In this document: positions 1 to 11,501 of the stretch, one piece after another
Position numbering within the stretch: the stretch's first letter is position 1
Layout: every line of letters begins with the position of its first letter
NCBI GenBank assembly: GCA_001566295.1
Contig: KQ964247.1
Location: 2,418,001 to 2,482,000, forward strand
Direction: 5' to 3'
DNA from: Microdochium bolleyi
Taxonomy: Eukaryota; Ascomycota; Sordariomycetes; Xylariales; Microdochiaceae
DNA length: 64,000 bases
The notes under the pieces: generated by a model
Databases searched by the model: none
What the model saw: only the letters and a program-made list of their open reading frames with translations
What the model was told of the DNA's origin: nothing
Made by a program: the position numbers and the translations under genes

Positions 1-1342
1 CCCCAAGCGGAGGGGCCATAAAAAACATGCTACTGTGCAACCTACATGTATTTTTCACGCCGCTCACATGCCTGAGTTCAAATCACGTCTTTGTGTCTCC
101 AGGAGCGAGAACAAACAACTATAGCGGGCCGGCAAGCGACGCCTTATAGAAGACAACACATAGAAATAACTTCTTTGTGCCACTCCAATAGCTCAGCGGC
201 ACCACCTCTTCTCACTTTTCTTCTCTCGCTGCATGTGCAGCGACTGTGCACGGACTTTGTGTGTGCAGCAAGTCATTCAATAATAAGCCTGGGCTCAGTC
301 CGCCTAACCCGCTTCCTGCATAACGATCAAGCCTCCTGGAGTCGCAAAGCAGGCGTCAGTGAGGATTGCCCATAGGATCACACTGGAGTACTCTGCTCTA
401 CGTACAGTGAACACTCTTGAATCAGTGCATCTGCATCGGCTGGAACTTGAGGCGTTACTGCTGCACGATCCACGGCGCCATACATGAACATTTCAAGGCC
501 AAGCTTGTCTGAATAATCACACCAAGGTCATGACTATAGCCTCGATCTACCCAGCAAAGATCCGGACGCTGACGATGCGCCGCTCCATGTACTTTCACGG
601 AGTTGCAATCCGCAGGCCACCGGCTCTGACAGCACGATTCAGCTCGTGGAAAAGCCGTGGAGGGGTTTCGACTGAAAGAGTTCGTTGAGCTCAGACCATA
701 CGGAGAAGCGTTTCTAAGGAGACCGGCTACTGAGAGGGTCGGCAAGACGAAATCTAAGGTGACATGCGAGGCTGTGGCGTGGCTCTTATGGCCACGGGAT
801 ACCGTCGATTCTGAGTTGCGACTTGCAAAGGTGGATGCTTGGCTGTTGCGTCCCTAGTTCGAGTTTCAGAACTGGGCAGATTTCCGGAACTGGGCGAGCA
901 GGCCAATCAGACTGGCCAGATCTAGGGGAGAGTGGTTTGTGCCAACTAGCGGCCAATCAGGAAAGTCTCACAGGGCCCACCTGGACTGTTGTCTTCGTTT
1001 CGGGAACTCGAAAATGCTGACAGCCGCTCATGCCTAGCGACAGCGTCCCAGCTGTGAGCCATGGTACCAAAGGCAAAACACGTTTTGTAGGTCATCTCAA
1101 CAGCACTGGAACAATGACAGGCAAAGCCTGGGGTGAAAGAGGTAGAGCAATCCAATGGTTGATTGTGATGTTTAGCCTCATCTCCCTGGGTGCTCGTGGC
1201 TTTCATCTCGGACAATTTGCAATATTTGCCGGAGATAATTGAAAAACACTTGTGCTTCAAACCAAAACATGTTGTCCTATAGTAAGCTGCAGGGTCGTGA
1301 GACGATGGCACACTCAACCTCGAAAGATGCACACGCTCGACT
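1..1342. other. gene-free left end
   Basis: I see no reading frame here with a recognisable domain, a signal peptide or fungal splice sites that would join into a gene. The open frames are short and low in information on both strands. The stretch lies downstream of the LysM gene, so the part next to 1342 probably holds its 3' untranslated region. The rest is unexplained intergenic DNA. Confidence 0.6.
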
Positions 1343-2899
1343 TCAAATGCCTACGCAAATGAAGTAGTCAAGCCAGACGTTACAGGATGACCCAACCTGA
1401 GTGTTCCACTTGATTATATTGGCCTTTGCCGCGCCCGTATTTGAGCAGATCTTGTCGCAGTTGTCGCGATCGACCACTGTGGGTTGACAGCGTCTGTTAG
1501 TCCTGACGCGATCGATCGGGGAACATGCTCTAGGACAACAGATGCTAATCGACATCAAAGTGCAGGATAATGGCATGTCCCTGACAGGTTATGGTGCTCA
1601 CCTTTATAGAATCTCCAGCAGCTTTGAACCATGCCGGGCATGGTCGGAGTGGGAGTGGCGATGCCATTGCCCGTCGTAGTAGTGGTAGTCTTGAGCGTCG
1701 TAGTGGTTGGCGCGCCAATCTTTTGGACGCACACATAGACATTGGCCCATAGGCCCTCACACTGAGATCCAACTCCCGTGTTCCACACATATAGCTGAGC
1801 CAAAGAGATACCATTGCGCGCAAGAAGGGTGCTACAGCTCTCGCCTTGCTTGACCAGGTCGAACTTGTCACAGCTGTCCGTCATTCCAGGTTGCCTGGGT
1901 GTAGGTATTGATATGCCGTTCCCACCAGTAGTTGTGGCAGAGCTTGTCCGAGTCGCTGTCGGTGTGCTGCCGCTTCCACCACCGATGACACTTACACAGA
2001 CGTGGACATTGGCCCATAGACCGCCACACTGCGGTCCAACCCCTGAGTTCCAAGCATAGAGCTGATCGACGCTGATGCCATTGCTGGTCAGGATGGTGTT
2101 GCAGCTTTCGCCCTCCTTGACAAAGTCGAACTTTGCACAGGTCGGCGCACCATGCCGGGCTGCGTCGGGGTGGGAGTTGTGATGCCGTTGCCACTTGTTG
2201 TGGAAGTGAGTGGGGGTGTTGCGCTAGTGGTGGTCGATGCTCCCACAATGCCGACACATATGTGGACATTCGCCCACATGGTGCTACACTGAGGTCCGAC
2301 ACCGACGTTCCACGAGTAGAACATCGCAAGAGCGAGGTCGTAAAGCGCCAGAATATCGCCGCAGCTCTGCCCATCCGCTATGTAGTGGAATCGACTGCAG
2401 TTTCTGGACATGTCGGTCTGTGTTGGGGTAGGTGTCGTGATTCCATTACCGGTGGCAGTGGGTGTGGTGGTGCTTGAGCTGGAGCTTTGAGATGGAGTGA
2501 CTGGTGGCGGGATACCCCAGTTCTCCTGGACACAGTAGCTCGTGCCTGCAACAAAGACGCAGCCCGAGGCGAAAGACGGGTTCTGCCACTCTTGTTAGAC
2601 CTTGATTCGCGCCCTTAGGTGTCCAACAATGACTGGGCATTATGAGCCCCAGCTGCACAACTTACATAGCGGTGTAGTTGGTCCAATGTCAGAGCGTGTT
2701 CAGTAGCAACTCCCTGACAAGTCTCGGACCCGATGGCGACGATCCAACTCGTACAGTCCGAGATCGTGGCGGGTGTTGAAGTGGTTGAGGGTTCGACAGT
2801 GAACTGGCCAGCAGCACGCGCCAACACGGCGGCCAGGGTCAAGAGCGCAAACATGATTCCAGAGTTGAGGGTGCAGGGAAAGCTTGGAAGACTGATCAT
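1343..2899 (-). CDS. secreted protein with five LysM domains (frame break near 2140)
   Basis: LysM domains bind chitin and other GlcNAc glycans. Secreted fungal LysM proteins shield hyphae or sequester chitin fragments. The start is the ATG at 2899; a second in-frame ATG at 2854 begins a typical signal peptide (FALLTLAAVLARAAG). Introns are 1477-1601 and 2583-2665; both restore LysM signatures across the junction. Five LysM units follow, each with paired Cys residues and WN.GVG..C..(L/M)WAN(V)..CV-type cores. Units 2-5 are each preceded by a near-identical Thr-rich linker ending GNGI..PTP..PGM, spaced about 252-264 bp. The spliced coding length is 1349 nt, one base short of a multiple of three. 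The break lies near 2140, where 11 nt instead of 9 separate the linker Met from the first Cys of LysM 3. It may be an assembly error or a true pseudogene. It faces the unknown gene at 3134. Confidence 0.78.
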
Positions 2900-3133
2900 G
2901 CATGCTTTAGTGTCTAGCTTAGACGGGAACTTTGGTCGCTTAAATGTTCGTTGGCCCGGCCGTGTTCGCGACTCTCGCTATTCCTCTAGGATTGCTGAGT
3001 AGCACACACATTCCAACAGCATCTGAGGTACATGGTGAATATGGAAGCTCATATCATAATTGCAGAAACTTGAGTAATTTTTGCGGAAGTCTGCAAAGAG
3101 TGCTACCTGGGATGATGGGATGTCCAGGCCACA

Positions 3134-4880
3134 ATGACCGCCAGCCGTGAAAGTGGTTCGGAGGCCTTGTGTGATCCAGGAATCTATCAAGTCATTCTCA
3201 ACAGAGCACTTCTGGCCGGCAATCTTGTCGTGGCTAGAGCCATCATCAGCAACATCACTCCAGCTCCGAGTCACGAGACCGTGTTCAGCTTGGATGCGCC
3301 AGGCATGGACAATCTGACACAGAGAGCGCCTGACGGTAGTTCGTTTTTCTCGCATCCGTTGTTTCGGGGTCAGCTAGACCCCGGCTGCGACTTCTGGCTC
3401 GAAATGATCAGGACGGGCTGGACAGTCCCACAAGATGGCATGATGCTGTGGGCAGAGACCGACCCGGACACGGTCACAGGAGCACAGCTGTTCAAGGTTC
3501 TTACCGACCACGGTTCCGGTCCAGTTGGCCCGATGTCAAGCTGGTAGTGGGCTTCAAGCGCCTGCCTATGATTGACATGGTCTTGGACAGCTCATTTCAA
3601 GAGAATCCCTTGGACGCACGTTCGACTCACGACCTCCTGTCCACCGCCATTGATCCTTGCCCTCATCGTGCAGCAGCGCGGTATTGGCGATATATACAGG
3701 GTGCCGTCTCGCGTTTATTGACAATCACCATGCAAGTAAAAGCTTGACTGCGATGGTAGTATGGTCTAGCTGCATGACAGCTGACTCATACAATGGATTC
3801 AATCACAAACAGGAGCTTTCTGGGAAAGGCTATACTGAATGCGTAAGTCGTGCACACCTTCTCTGTGCTTCCCATCACCAACAGGAGTCTGACACCAATC
3901 AGTCGAGCGGAAGCCAAGTTTGAACTCACTCGCTGGGACTACACGCAACGCTACCCAAATGCCATGAATACGAACGACATCAAAGCAGGCGCCATCGTTG
4001 ATGATGAAAGGAAGCCGCCAGCAGCCGAGCAATCGCATGAAATTTATTGGGAGGCGTCCGCGAAAGGCGCAACACGGCAAGAATGTAAGTAAACCACATG
4101 CTCCAAAATGTCCTCGAGTTCTCCAATGTAATGCTCTCGTTTCTAATATGCTCATCCCCGACCAGCACCCCCAAGATCGAGTTCGGCGTTATGTTCGATG
4201 TTGATGCTGTTCCTGATGTTACAGTAAGTCGAGCAACTAACGCCCCATCCCCAATCTTTGCCCAGCCTTACTCATGTCCTTGTTTGGACTTGAGTACGTC
4301 AGAGAGCGTTGATGGCCAAGTCTGGGATTAACTATTCATGTCACAACAGATATATACGGCTCTCGGGAATAGTGCCACAATCTATGGCGATGCCGGCACA
4401 CAGCCTGACCCGTTTGTCCGTTACGGGAGCAACGCCAATACCGACCTATTTGCACAGTTCTTGGCGACGTAAGTCAAATATGCCCCTACGGGGTGATGTA
4501 TGCTTCTCCAATCACTAGAAGAAGAACGTCCTCGGTGACAAGTGTTTGAAGTCGTGGGTTTTATTTATGAGGTCCCTAAAACTAACCAACCATGGCGTTG
4601 TGCATTTGTAGGAAGATATTCGAGGCCAATATGAATAACCGCTGGGACATATTCGACAAATCAGTGGGTTTTGAATTCCACTTTTGCATAGCATGGACTA
4701 TCTGCGCTGTGCCTTTTTTATATATATTTTTATTATTAGTATTGAGCCTACTGACATTAATTTTCACCCACGCAACAGTTCACTCTGCTCGAGAGACAAT
4801 GTCTCGTGGGAGGTCAAAACTACCGGGCAATTCGCCCTCGAGAACAAGAGGTCCAATCGGGATTGGCTGATATATTCTAG
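3134..4880 (+). CDS. unrecognised eight-exon protein, about 384 aa
   Basis: I do not recognise this protein. A phase-consistent model exists: exons 3134-3496, 3541-3735, 3781-3842, 3885-4088, 4166-4223, 4350-4468, 4612-4663 and 4779-4880. The total is 1155 nt with an in-frame stop at 4878. The introns (42-143 nt) start with GT and end with AG, though some donors are weak (GTTCTT, GTAAAC). The product has no obvious signal peptide or membrane segment. Segments such as RWDYTQRYPNAMN, DPFVRYGSNANTDLFAQFL and ANMNNRWDIFDK look like globular protein. After the stop, another frame continues plausibly (LEAIGHAISPVSREQPVE, about 4875-4930), so a one-base break or a different last intron is possible. 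It is divergent from the LysM gene with 234 bp between start codons. It could also be a gene relic. Confidence 0.4.
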
Positions 4881-5040
4881 AAGCTATTGGTCATGCCATA
4901 AGCCCGGTCTCTCGCGAGCAGCCAGTCGAGGTAATTATTATTGGTCTCTTAAACATCACTTTGCAAACAACAGTCAGGGTCATTGTTACACAATATATGT
5001 TGATGGTATCACACGCTACCTGAACATTAGACCGAACTAG

Positions 5041-5977
5041 TCGTATAAAAAGAGCTTACACCTGCGCCCAGTTGGTACACAAGGCACTCTTGTGTGCACA
5101 TTGCTTGTCCTGTCTTATTACGCAACCTTTGCAAGACACAGAGCTCTACACAGGGTCGACAGTTCTGGTCTTCCGCCTTTTGAGAGACGCCCTGTCTCCG
5201 CTGCTTACATTCAACGTCTTCACGTCCGCCTCGCGTAGATGCACCAGAATCAGACTTTGAGGACACAAGAAAAATAAATGTAGTCTCAGCTCATGCCATG
5301 CTGGTATTCATAGCACCGCGTTGCCAGGGTCAGGACCATCCGTGACAGGCGCAATTGAAACTAGTTACGCCCACGTTCAATAAAACGGTAGTCCAAGTCT
5401 GGGAACATGGAAGTGCATGAAGCTTCATCATTGTTCGCGTGAATGCCCTTGAACACAGCTGACACGAGTAAGAGAGACATATAATCGCGGATGCTAGAGG
5501 AAGCCTGGTCCTTCATGATTGACGCAGGAGCTTCCGAGCTTTGGAACTGGCAGCTCGACTTGTTGCCGTCCATAAAGTACCGACCCTACCGTCTTGGAGG
5601 GGTTCCGTTGCGCACACCGTTGCGCAGGGCAGCATAAAGCCTGCACAAAACTGCAGCTCTGTGGCTGGCTGTTGTGGCTGGCTGTTCATCCCTGTAGCCC
5701 ACTCTCATAAAGAGCTAGGAGCCGTCAAGGCCTCGACTGAGACTCGGTGCATCCCTGAATGGATGCCCGCGCTGGTGGGGTCGGACCTCCATGCCCAGAG
5801 AGCGACACCTGTCTTGCTGGCCTAAACCCGCCCGCCAGGGACGCTCGCCCGTGAGCCTTGCTGCATGAGGCAGAACCACACCCCTTGAAGCTCTCGAGAC
5901 CGCAACTTCGTCATTGGAACCCCGTTGCGACTCCCTCACACACACCCGCGAGTCCGATCTCAAACTAGCAATTCGCA
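5041..5977. other. intergenic region upstream of coatomer delta
   Basis: No supported gene. A 70-codon open frame on the minus strand (5361-5573) has no domain, signal peptide or neighbouring exon that would support it. The last few hundred bases before 5978 are pyrimidine-rich and should include the promoter and 5' leader of the coatomer delta gene. Confidence 0.5.
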
Positions 5978-7780
5978 ATGGTACGTACTGAGCTCCGCCC
6001 CGGCCCAAGAGATGCAGCTTCCCCTCTAACATTGTTGCCTCGCTCTCGCATGTAGGTCGTCCTCGCCGCCTCCATCTGTACCCGGGGCGGGAAAGCTGTC
6101 CTCTCGCGGCAGTTCCGCGAGATGCCCCGGTCTCGCATCGAAGCTCTGCTGGCGTCCTTCCCGAAGCTCGCCGACTCTGGCACCCAGCACACGACTGTCG
6201 AGCAGGACAATGTCCGCTTTGTCTACCAGCCCCTCGACGAGCTATACATGGTCCTGATCACGAACCGCCAGTCCAACATCCTTCAAGACATCGACTCGCT
6301 CCACCTGTTCGCGCAGGTCGTGAGCAGCACCTGCAAGAGCTTGGACGAGAGGGAGATCTTGCGCAATGCCTACGAGCTTCTGAGCGCCTTCGACGAGCTT
6401 GTGACTCTGGGCTACCGGGAAAACCTCACAATCAGCCAGATCAAGACCTTCCTCGAGATGGAGTCCCACGAAGAGCGCATCCAGGAGATTATCGCCAGGG
6501 TAAGTTGGACCTGCAGTAAGCATAAACAAAGGCAGTGTGCTGACACCAAGCCAGAACAAAGAACTTGAGGCCACAGAAGAACGCAAGAGGAAGGCCAAGC
6601 AGCTCGAGATGCAGCGCAAGGAGACAGCAAGGTCCGGACGCAGCGCGCCGAGAGCGCCCAACTATCCGACATACACTCCTCCCAGCCGCCCAACTCCTGC
6701 CGAGACATTCGACTCGTACGAGGCGGAGAAGAACAAGACTTTCAAGTATGTCATATACACGCGGCAGTCACTGCGTCAAGGTAGCTTAGGGGCACAAACT
6801 GACCGATCCTTGCGTAATCTAGGCCTACCCTTAAGGGCAAGGGTATGCAGCTGGGCAAGAAGTCCAAGACGACGGATATGTTCGAACGCGTACGGGGGGA
6901 TATGGGTGCCGAAGTCGACGACACCCCTCTTATCGCGCCCGCAGCGCCATCAGCCTCTACCCACGCCGAACCCGCTGCCTCTCGGGCCTCGATGACCGCC
7001 GACCGCGACGCTATTCACGTGACGGTCAACGAGGCTATCAGTGCCAAATTGTCGAGGGAAGGATCGCTCAACTCGCTTTCCATCTCGGGTGACCTGAACC
7101 TGAAGATTTCCGATCCCAGTTTGACGAAGGTCAAGCTCAACCTCACAGCAAACCCGTCTCACGGTGCGCAATTCCGCACGCATCCAAATGTCGATCGTGC
7201 CCTTTTTGGAAGCAGCAAGGTCATCCAGATGAGCAACACCGCGCGAGGCTTCCCTGTGAACAACTCCGTGGGAGTGCTGCGGTGGAAGGCCACGCCCAAG
7301 GCTGACGACACCAGCGCGCTGCCCATCAGCTTCACAGTTTGGGTCAACAAGGGCTCGGGCAACAACTACACGATGACAGTAGAGTACGAGCTCACTGGCG
7401 GGGAGGAGCTTCGTGACGTTACCGTAACCATCCCTTATGCCACAAGCGAGCCTTCCGTGTCGAGCTTCGACGCTACGTACGAGGTTTCTGGAGACAGCCT
7501 TGAGTGGTCGATTGGAACTGTCGGCGACGAGAACGCATCTGGCGCCTTTGAGTTCGATGCCGAAGCCGACGACGAGAACGAATTCTTCCCCATGCAGATC
7601 AGGTTCTCGAAGACCACACCGTTTGTGGACGTTGACGTAAGTGTCCGGACTAGAAAATACGATCTTATGGGCACAGCTAACTCAGTACAGGTCTCATCTG
7701 TGGCGTTGATTGAGGAGAACGAGGACGTCACTTTCACCAAGGATATTAGATCTGTGGCCGACAATTATGTGATTGAATAG
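5978..7780 (+). CDS. RET2: coatomer subunit delta (COPI, archain/Ret2)
   Basis: Delta-COP is a subunit of the COPI coat, which drives retrograde Golgi-to-ER vesicle transport. Exons are 5978-5980, 6056-6499, 6555-6745, 6823-7636 and 7691-7780, giving 1542 nt and 513 aa, close to the family length. The first coding exon is only the ATG; its donor is GTACGT and the acceptor is TAG. The N-terminal longin-like domain starts VVLAASICTRGGKAVLSRQF. A charged coiled segment (KELEATEERKRKAKQLEMQ, about 148-180) leads to the linker GKGMQLGKKSKTTDMFERV. The mu-homology domain fills the C-terminal half (about 255-513) and contains PVNNSVGVLRWK and a conserved end. All junctions restore family sequence, so the assignment is firm. 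Confidence 0.95.
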
Positions 7781-8324
7781 ATGTGGCCGATGGGAGTGGT
7801 GCAACAATAGAGCAAGCTTTTCGCCGTTGCAGAGATATCCGCACATGTAATCGCGTGCCGTTGTGCTGGGGAATAGACAAAATTGAGGCCATGACATTGA
7901 TGAAATGACTTCGTGATAATTAGTTTGAAGATCACGAGAGCCGAGCGCAGGAAGCATGGCAGAGCACATTAGTCTATTAGTCCGTGTGCCACACAGCGCT
8001 ATTGGATAGAGATGTTGTCTGAGGCTCAAAGCTACCCTAGGGCACACATGAGCGTTCGTTCCAGAGCAAAGTACGTGCGAAAATCTTAGACACACTGTAC
8101 ACTTTCGCACTGTAGGTGTGACTGAATGTTAGTGGGCAGTCGTGCATGGGAACGCGTTTGCAACTTACAGCGACGGCTCCAAAGTCACAACTTTCTTCGA
8201 CTGGACGGAACTGAGCGGACCGCCACTGGCCGAATAGGAACGACCAAGCCTTCTCTGTGCAAAGTGGGCACAATGAAGCTGCGTGTGCTGCGGACCAGTT
8301 CTTCGGAAAGATAGCACGGCCAAG
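7781..8324. other. intergenic, coatomer delta 3' / APC4 5'
   Basis: A tandem plus-strand gene junction of 544 bp. I see no additional open frame with support. It should contain the 3' untranslated region of the coatomer gene and the promoter of the APC4 gene. Confidence 0.6.
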
Positions 8325-11075
8325 ATGGCCGCATCAACTCAAATGAGCCTCGGCCACGAGCATCGGCTGGAGTCGCCGGTACACAAAAGCATAATAAGCA
8401 GCAACCCTCGCATCGAGTTGTTCGCTGGTGCTTCGGGCTCGACGAACCTGCAGATATGGCGATCGAATGGACAGGTTGTCGCCAAGAACAGCCAGCGCGG
8501 GAACGTTGCGACTGTTGATGCCATTAGCTGGAGGCCAGATGGTACGCCGACCAAGACCTCGCAGTTGCGGAGTGATTGCACATAACTTACATCATTGGAC
8601 AGGACTCTTCCTTGCCGTTGGGTGGAGTGATGGCATAGTGCGCTTGATGGGCCTTGAGGCCAGCAAAGCCATCCACCAGATCGCAGTCTGCGAACCCGGC
8701 AAGGCCAATATCTCGTGCATCGGTTGGACATGCAACCGGGGAAGGAAATCCGCCGTTCTCACGGAACGCGATGGCACCACATCTTGGCAGCAGCTCGAAG
8801 GCCTCGAGCTCGATGCAGTGAACGCCAAGTCAGGCCTGGATCTCCCACGCGAGCTTACTTTCCTGGAGATCGAGACATCACTGCCCAAGTTGAGCCCGCT
8901 GCCAGCTTCGGGAGGATCAGGGTAAGCCCCCCCTTCATTTTCGGCAAGGAAGCACCTCCTGACCGCCATGACCAGAGACGACATGTTTGTCTTCACGACA
9001 AGGGCTTCACTGGAGTTCTTGTTCCGGCCCTTTCGGCCCGAAGACAGCGACAACATCGACATCATGGTCGTAGGAACTACAGATGGTCGCATACACCTTA
9101 GCATCTATGACTCTTTTGTCATTGGCACATTCAAGTACCTTCTCCCGCAAACACAGGGTCTGCTCAACGCGCTCCAGCTATGCCGTCATGCAGCACACCC
9201 GAGCCTGTCAACACACATGCTGGTCTTCCAGCCGAGTGGAGAGGCGAGCAAGACACAGCGGTTCATCGTACCGATGGACTTGACGTTCATCTCGTCATCG
9301 CCGGAAGACTTGTCCCTACTTGCGTCAAAGACAACCACTTTGCAGAAGCTGCTACGGTATACAAGACAGGTGCAGATGCACATGATGCATGAATGGCGGT
9401 CAACTCGGGACCTCCAGTCTAGGTTCTTGAACAGCATCAATCAGACTCTCGATGAAACGGGTAAATATGGCAAGATGAACATCGGGCAAGCTTTGTACCA
9501 CACAGTCGTCACAGGCCACACTTTCCCAGAAGTAAAAGAGTGGCTGGTCGACCAGCTCCAGGAGCAGGTAAGTCGATATTGCCATGATTGGCGTCCTGAA
9601 TATTCGTTAATCCCAAACCAGGGCCACAAGCGTTGGGACAAAGCTGTAGTGCCCGGACTGAAAGCTCTTCGGAGTCTTGTGCATGAGAATCTGATACCGG
9701 CGCTCGAACGAGTGGGAATCACTCTCAGCCGCTTACTAGGCATCAGCCGCTTCCACGAGTCCAAAGACGAAATAGGGTTCACCACTGCTCAGGTCACGCA
9801 GGTCATGGACATCGTTTCTGCCTTGATGCAGGTTGCACACAAGATCTTGCTGCTCACGATGGACGAGCTCGAGCTCTTTCAGGTCTTCTCCAGCTGGCTG
9901 CGCCATGAAATTGACCGTCTAGCTTCGTCGTCTATGAGCGAGGAGCTCACGGAGAAAGAAGCCACAATGGAGCATGGGAAGATCCTTGCATACATCGAGC
10001 AGTATCTATCAGCAAGCCCTCTACGCCACTACTTGGCGAGTGTGCCTGCGGATGACTCAACCGCTGCTCGCGAGCAGCTTGAGCGGGGAAGTGCGATCTC
10101 TGACTTGCTTGGGAAGGACCTTCAGCGGCAGGAGTCTGGCTTGGAACCACTGACTGTAGCCACGAAGCTCGAGTTTCTGTGCAGCTACCTCGACGAAAAG
10201 GCCAAAGTGGTCTTCGAGGGCTTGGCCGAGGCGAAGAAGCGCGGTGTCCGCTTTGGACAGCCTACGAAGATCGATCTTGGCAGCAAGATTTCTCTGTGCG
10301 AGATCAGTGTGACCGCGGCGGCGCCCGCTTCTTCCGTATGGACGACCCCCTCCCCATATCTGTCGTTCACGGTGTCCGGCTGACATTATGATGAATAGGG
10401 TACTGCTCAGGGCACTGCTCAGGGCACTGCTCAGGGCATCACGTATACAGCAGTGACAACAGAACTTGAGAGAAACACGGGTTAGTTCTTGACTCTTGCT
10501 TGAGCTTGATGCGTTCCTGGCTGACGTCAATACAACTATCGTAGTCTTCATCCTCCGGACAGCGACAACCATAATCAATGGTATCAGCAGTGCTGTGGCA
10601 GCGGAGGCAGCCGCCATAGGCCTCGGCGATGGCGTGATCATTGACCTGAAGTTCCTCGACGAAAACAACCTCCTGCTTCTGTGGAGCGCACAGAGTCAGT
10701 CTCCCATATCTATAGTGAACATGATCACGCACTGACGACCGCACTACAGAGAACGGCCAGGGCAGCATACGCTTGATTCGCCTCCCCTATCGAACAGAAG
10801 ATCTCGGGTACGTCCAGTACAGCGAGGGCGCGGACGTACCGCCGCGCAGCTTGAGCAACGAGCAAATAGAGACAGTGTTCTCGAGCTTGTTGCTGCCTCA
10901 GCCGGAACAGCAGCAGCACACTGGGGGCAGTGGTAGAGGGTTCGTCCCGGCAAAGATGGAGGTCAGACCTGCTTGCTCGGGACGCAGCCAGATACCGCTG
11001 CGAGTCTGCCTGCTAGGCAACGACGGGGAGACGTACAGGGAGTACACGATCCCGGACGGGTGGCTCGGTGCTTAG
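8325..11075 (+). CDS. APC4: anaphase-promoting complex subunit 4 (APC4)
   Basis: APC4 is a scaffold subunit of the APC/C ubiquitin ligase that triggers anaphase and mitotic exit. The start ATG at 8325 opens a WD40-like N-terminus (LQIWRSNGQVVAK, LFLAVGWSDGIVRLMGLE). The long helical APC4 domain follows (GHKRWDKAVVPGLKALRSLV; QVMDIVSALMQVAHKILLL). The C-terminus carries the family ending MEVRP...RVCLLGNDGETYREYT. Clear introns are 8542-8602, 8922-8975, 9568-9621 and 10695-10749. The 9568-9621 intron is 54 nt without an in-frame stop. Splicing between about 10230 and 10510 is unresolved: the frame ends at 10381, while another frame gives CDRGGARFFRMDDPLP and the next exon resumes by VNTTIVVFILRT. 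A 12-nt repeat lies in that presumed intron. The 3' end converges on the acyl-CoA synthetase. Confidence 0.88.
10399..10434 (+). repeat. three tandem copies of a 12-nt unit
   Basis: Three head-to-tail copies of GGCACTGCTCAG; the first copy has one change (T for C at position 3). They sit in the part of APC4 that must be intronic, because the flanking frames contain stops. Slippage at this repeat could be polymorphic between strains. Confidence 0.85.
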
Positions 11076-11436
11076 GATGATTGGTGAGGGAGGGCTGTCG
11101 GTCTCGTTTCGCAAGAGGAGCAATTGCCGTATGAGTAGCAGCAAGATATTGTGATGATCCGCTCAGTTGTGACGTGGTCAGATCATATGAATTGTGCTTA
11201 GAAGTCACACTGTTAGAAAGGTCTCGTTCGGAGAACAACCTGTAAGTGGCTCTGTCGGTTTAGTCTTCTGTGTAAGGTTAGCTTCTAGCACCGTGGATGC
11301 ACATGCAACACAATTGAGTCGATATCCGAGATCTACAGCTTCATCTTTACATATGCCAAAGCTATACGACTATATGAATACGATGCTCTCTCTTTGAGCC
11401 ATCTCACGCACCTCTTCTCTACACACAACCGTCCAT
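11076..11436. other. convergent intergenic region
   Basis: This is the tail-to-tail gap between APC4 (plus) and the acyl-CoA synthetase (minus). It is locally richer in A and T than the flanking coding DNA, as expected for two 3' untranslated regions. I see no further gene. Confidence 0.6.
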
Positions 11437-11467
11437 CTACTCGTTGGTCTTCCCCTTCTTCGACCAC

Positions 11468-11501
<34 letters not shown>

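Noticed and set aside
5361..5573. 70-codon minus-strand open frame between the unknown gene and coatomer delta
   Set aside because: Too short, no domain, and no flanking exon that would extend it.
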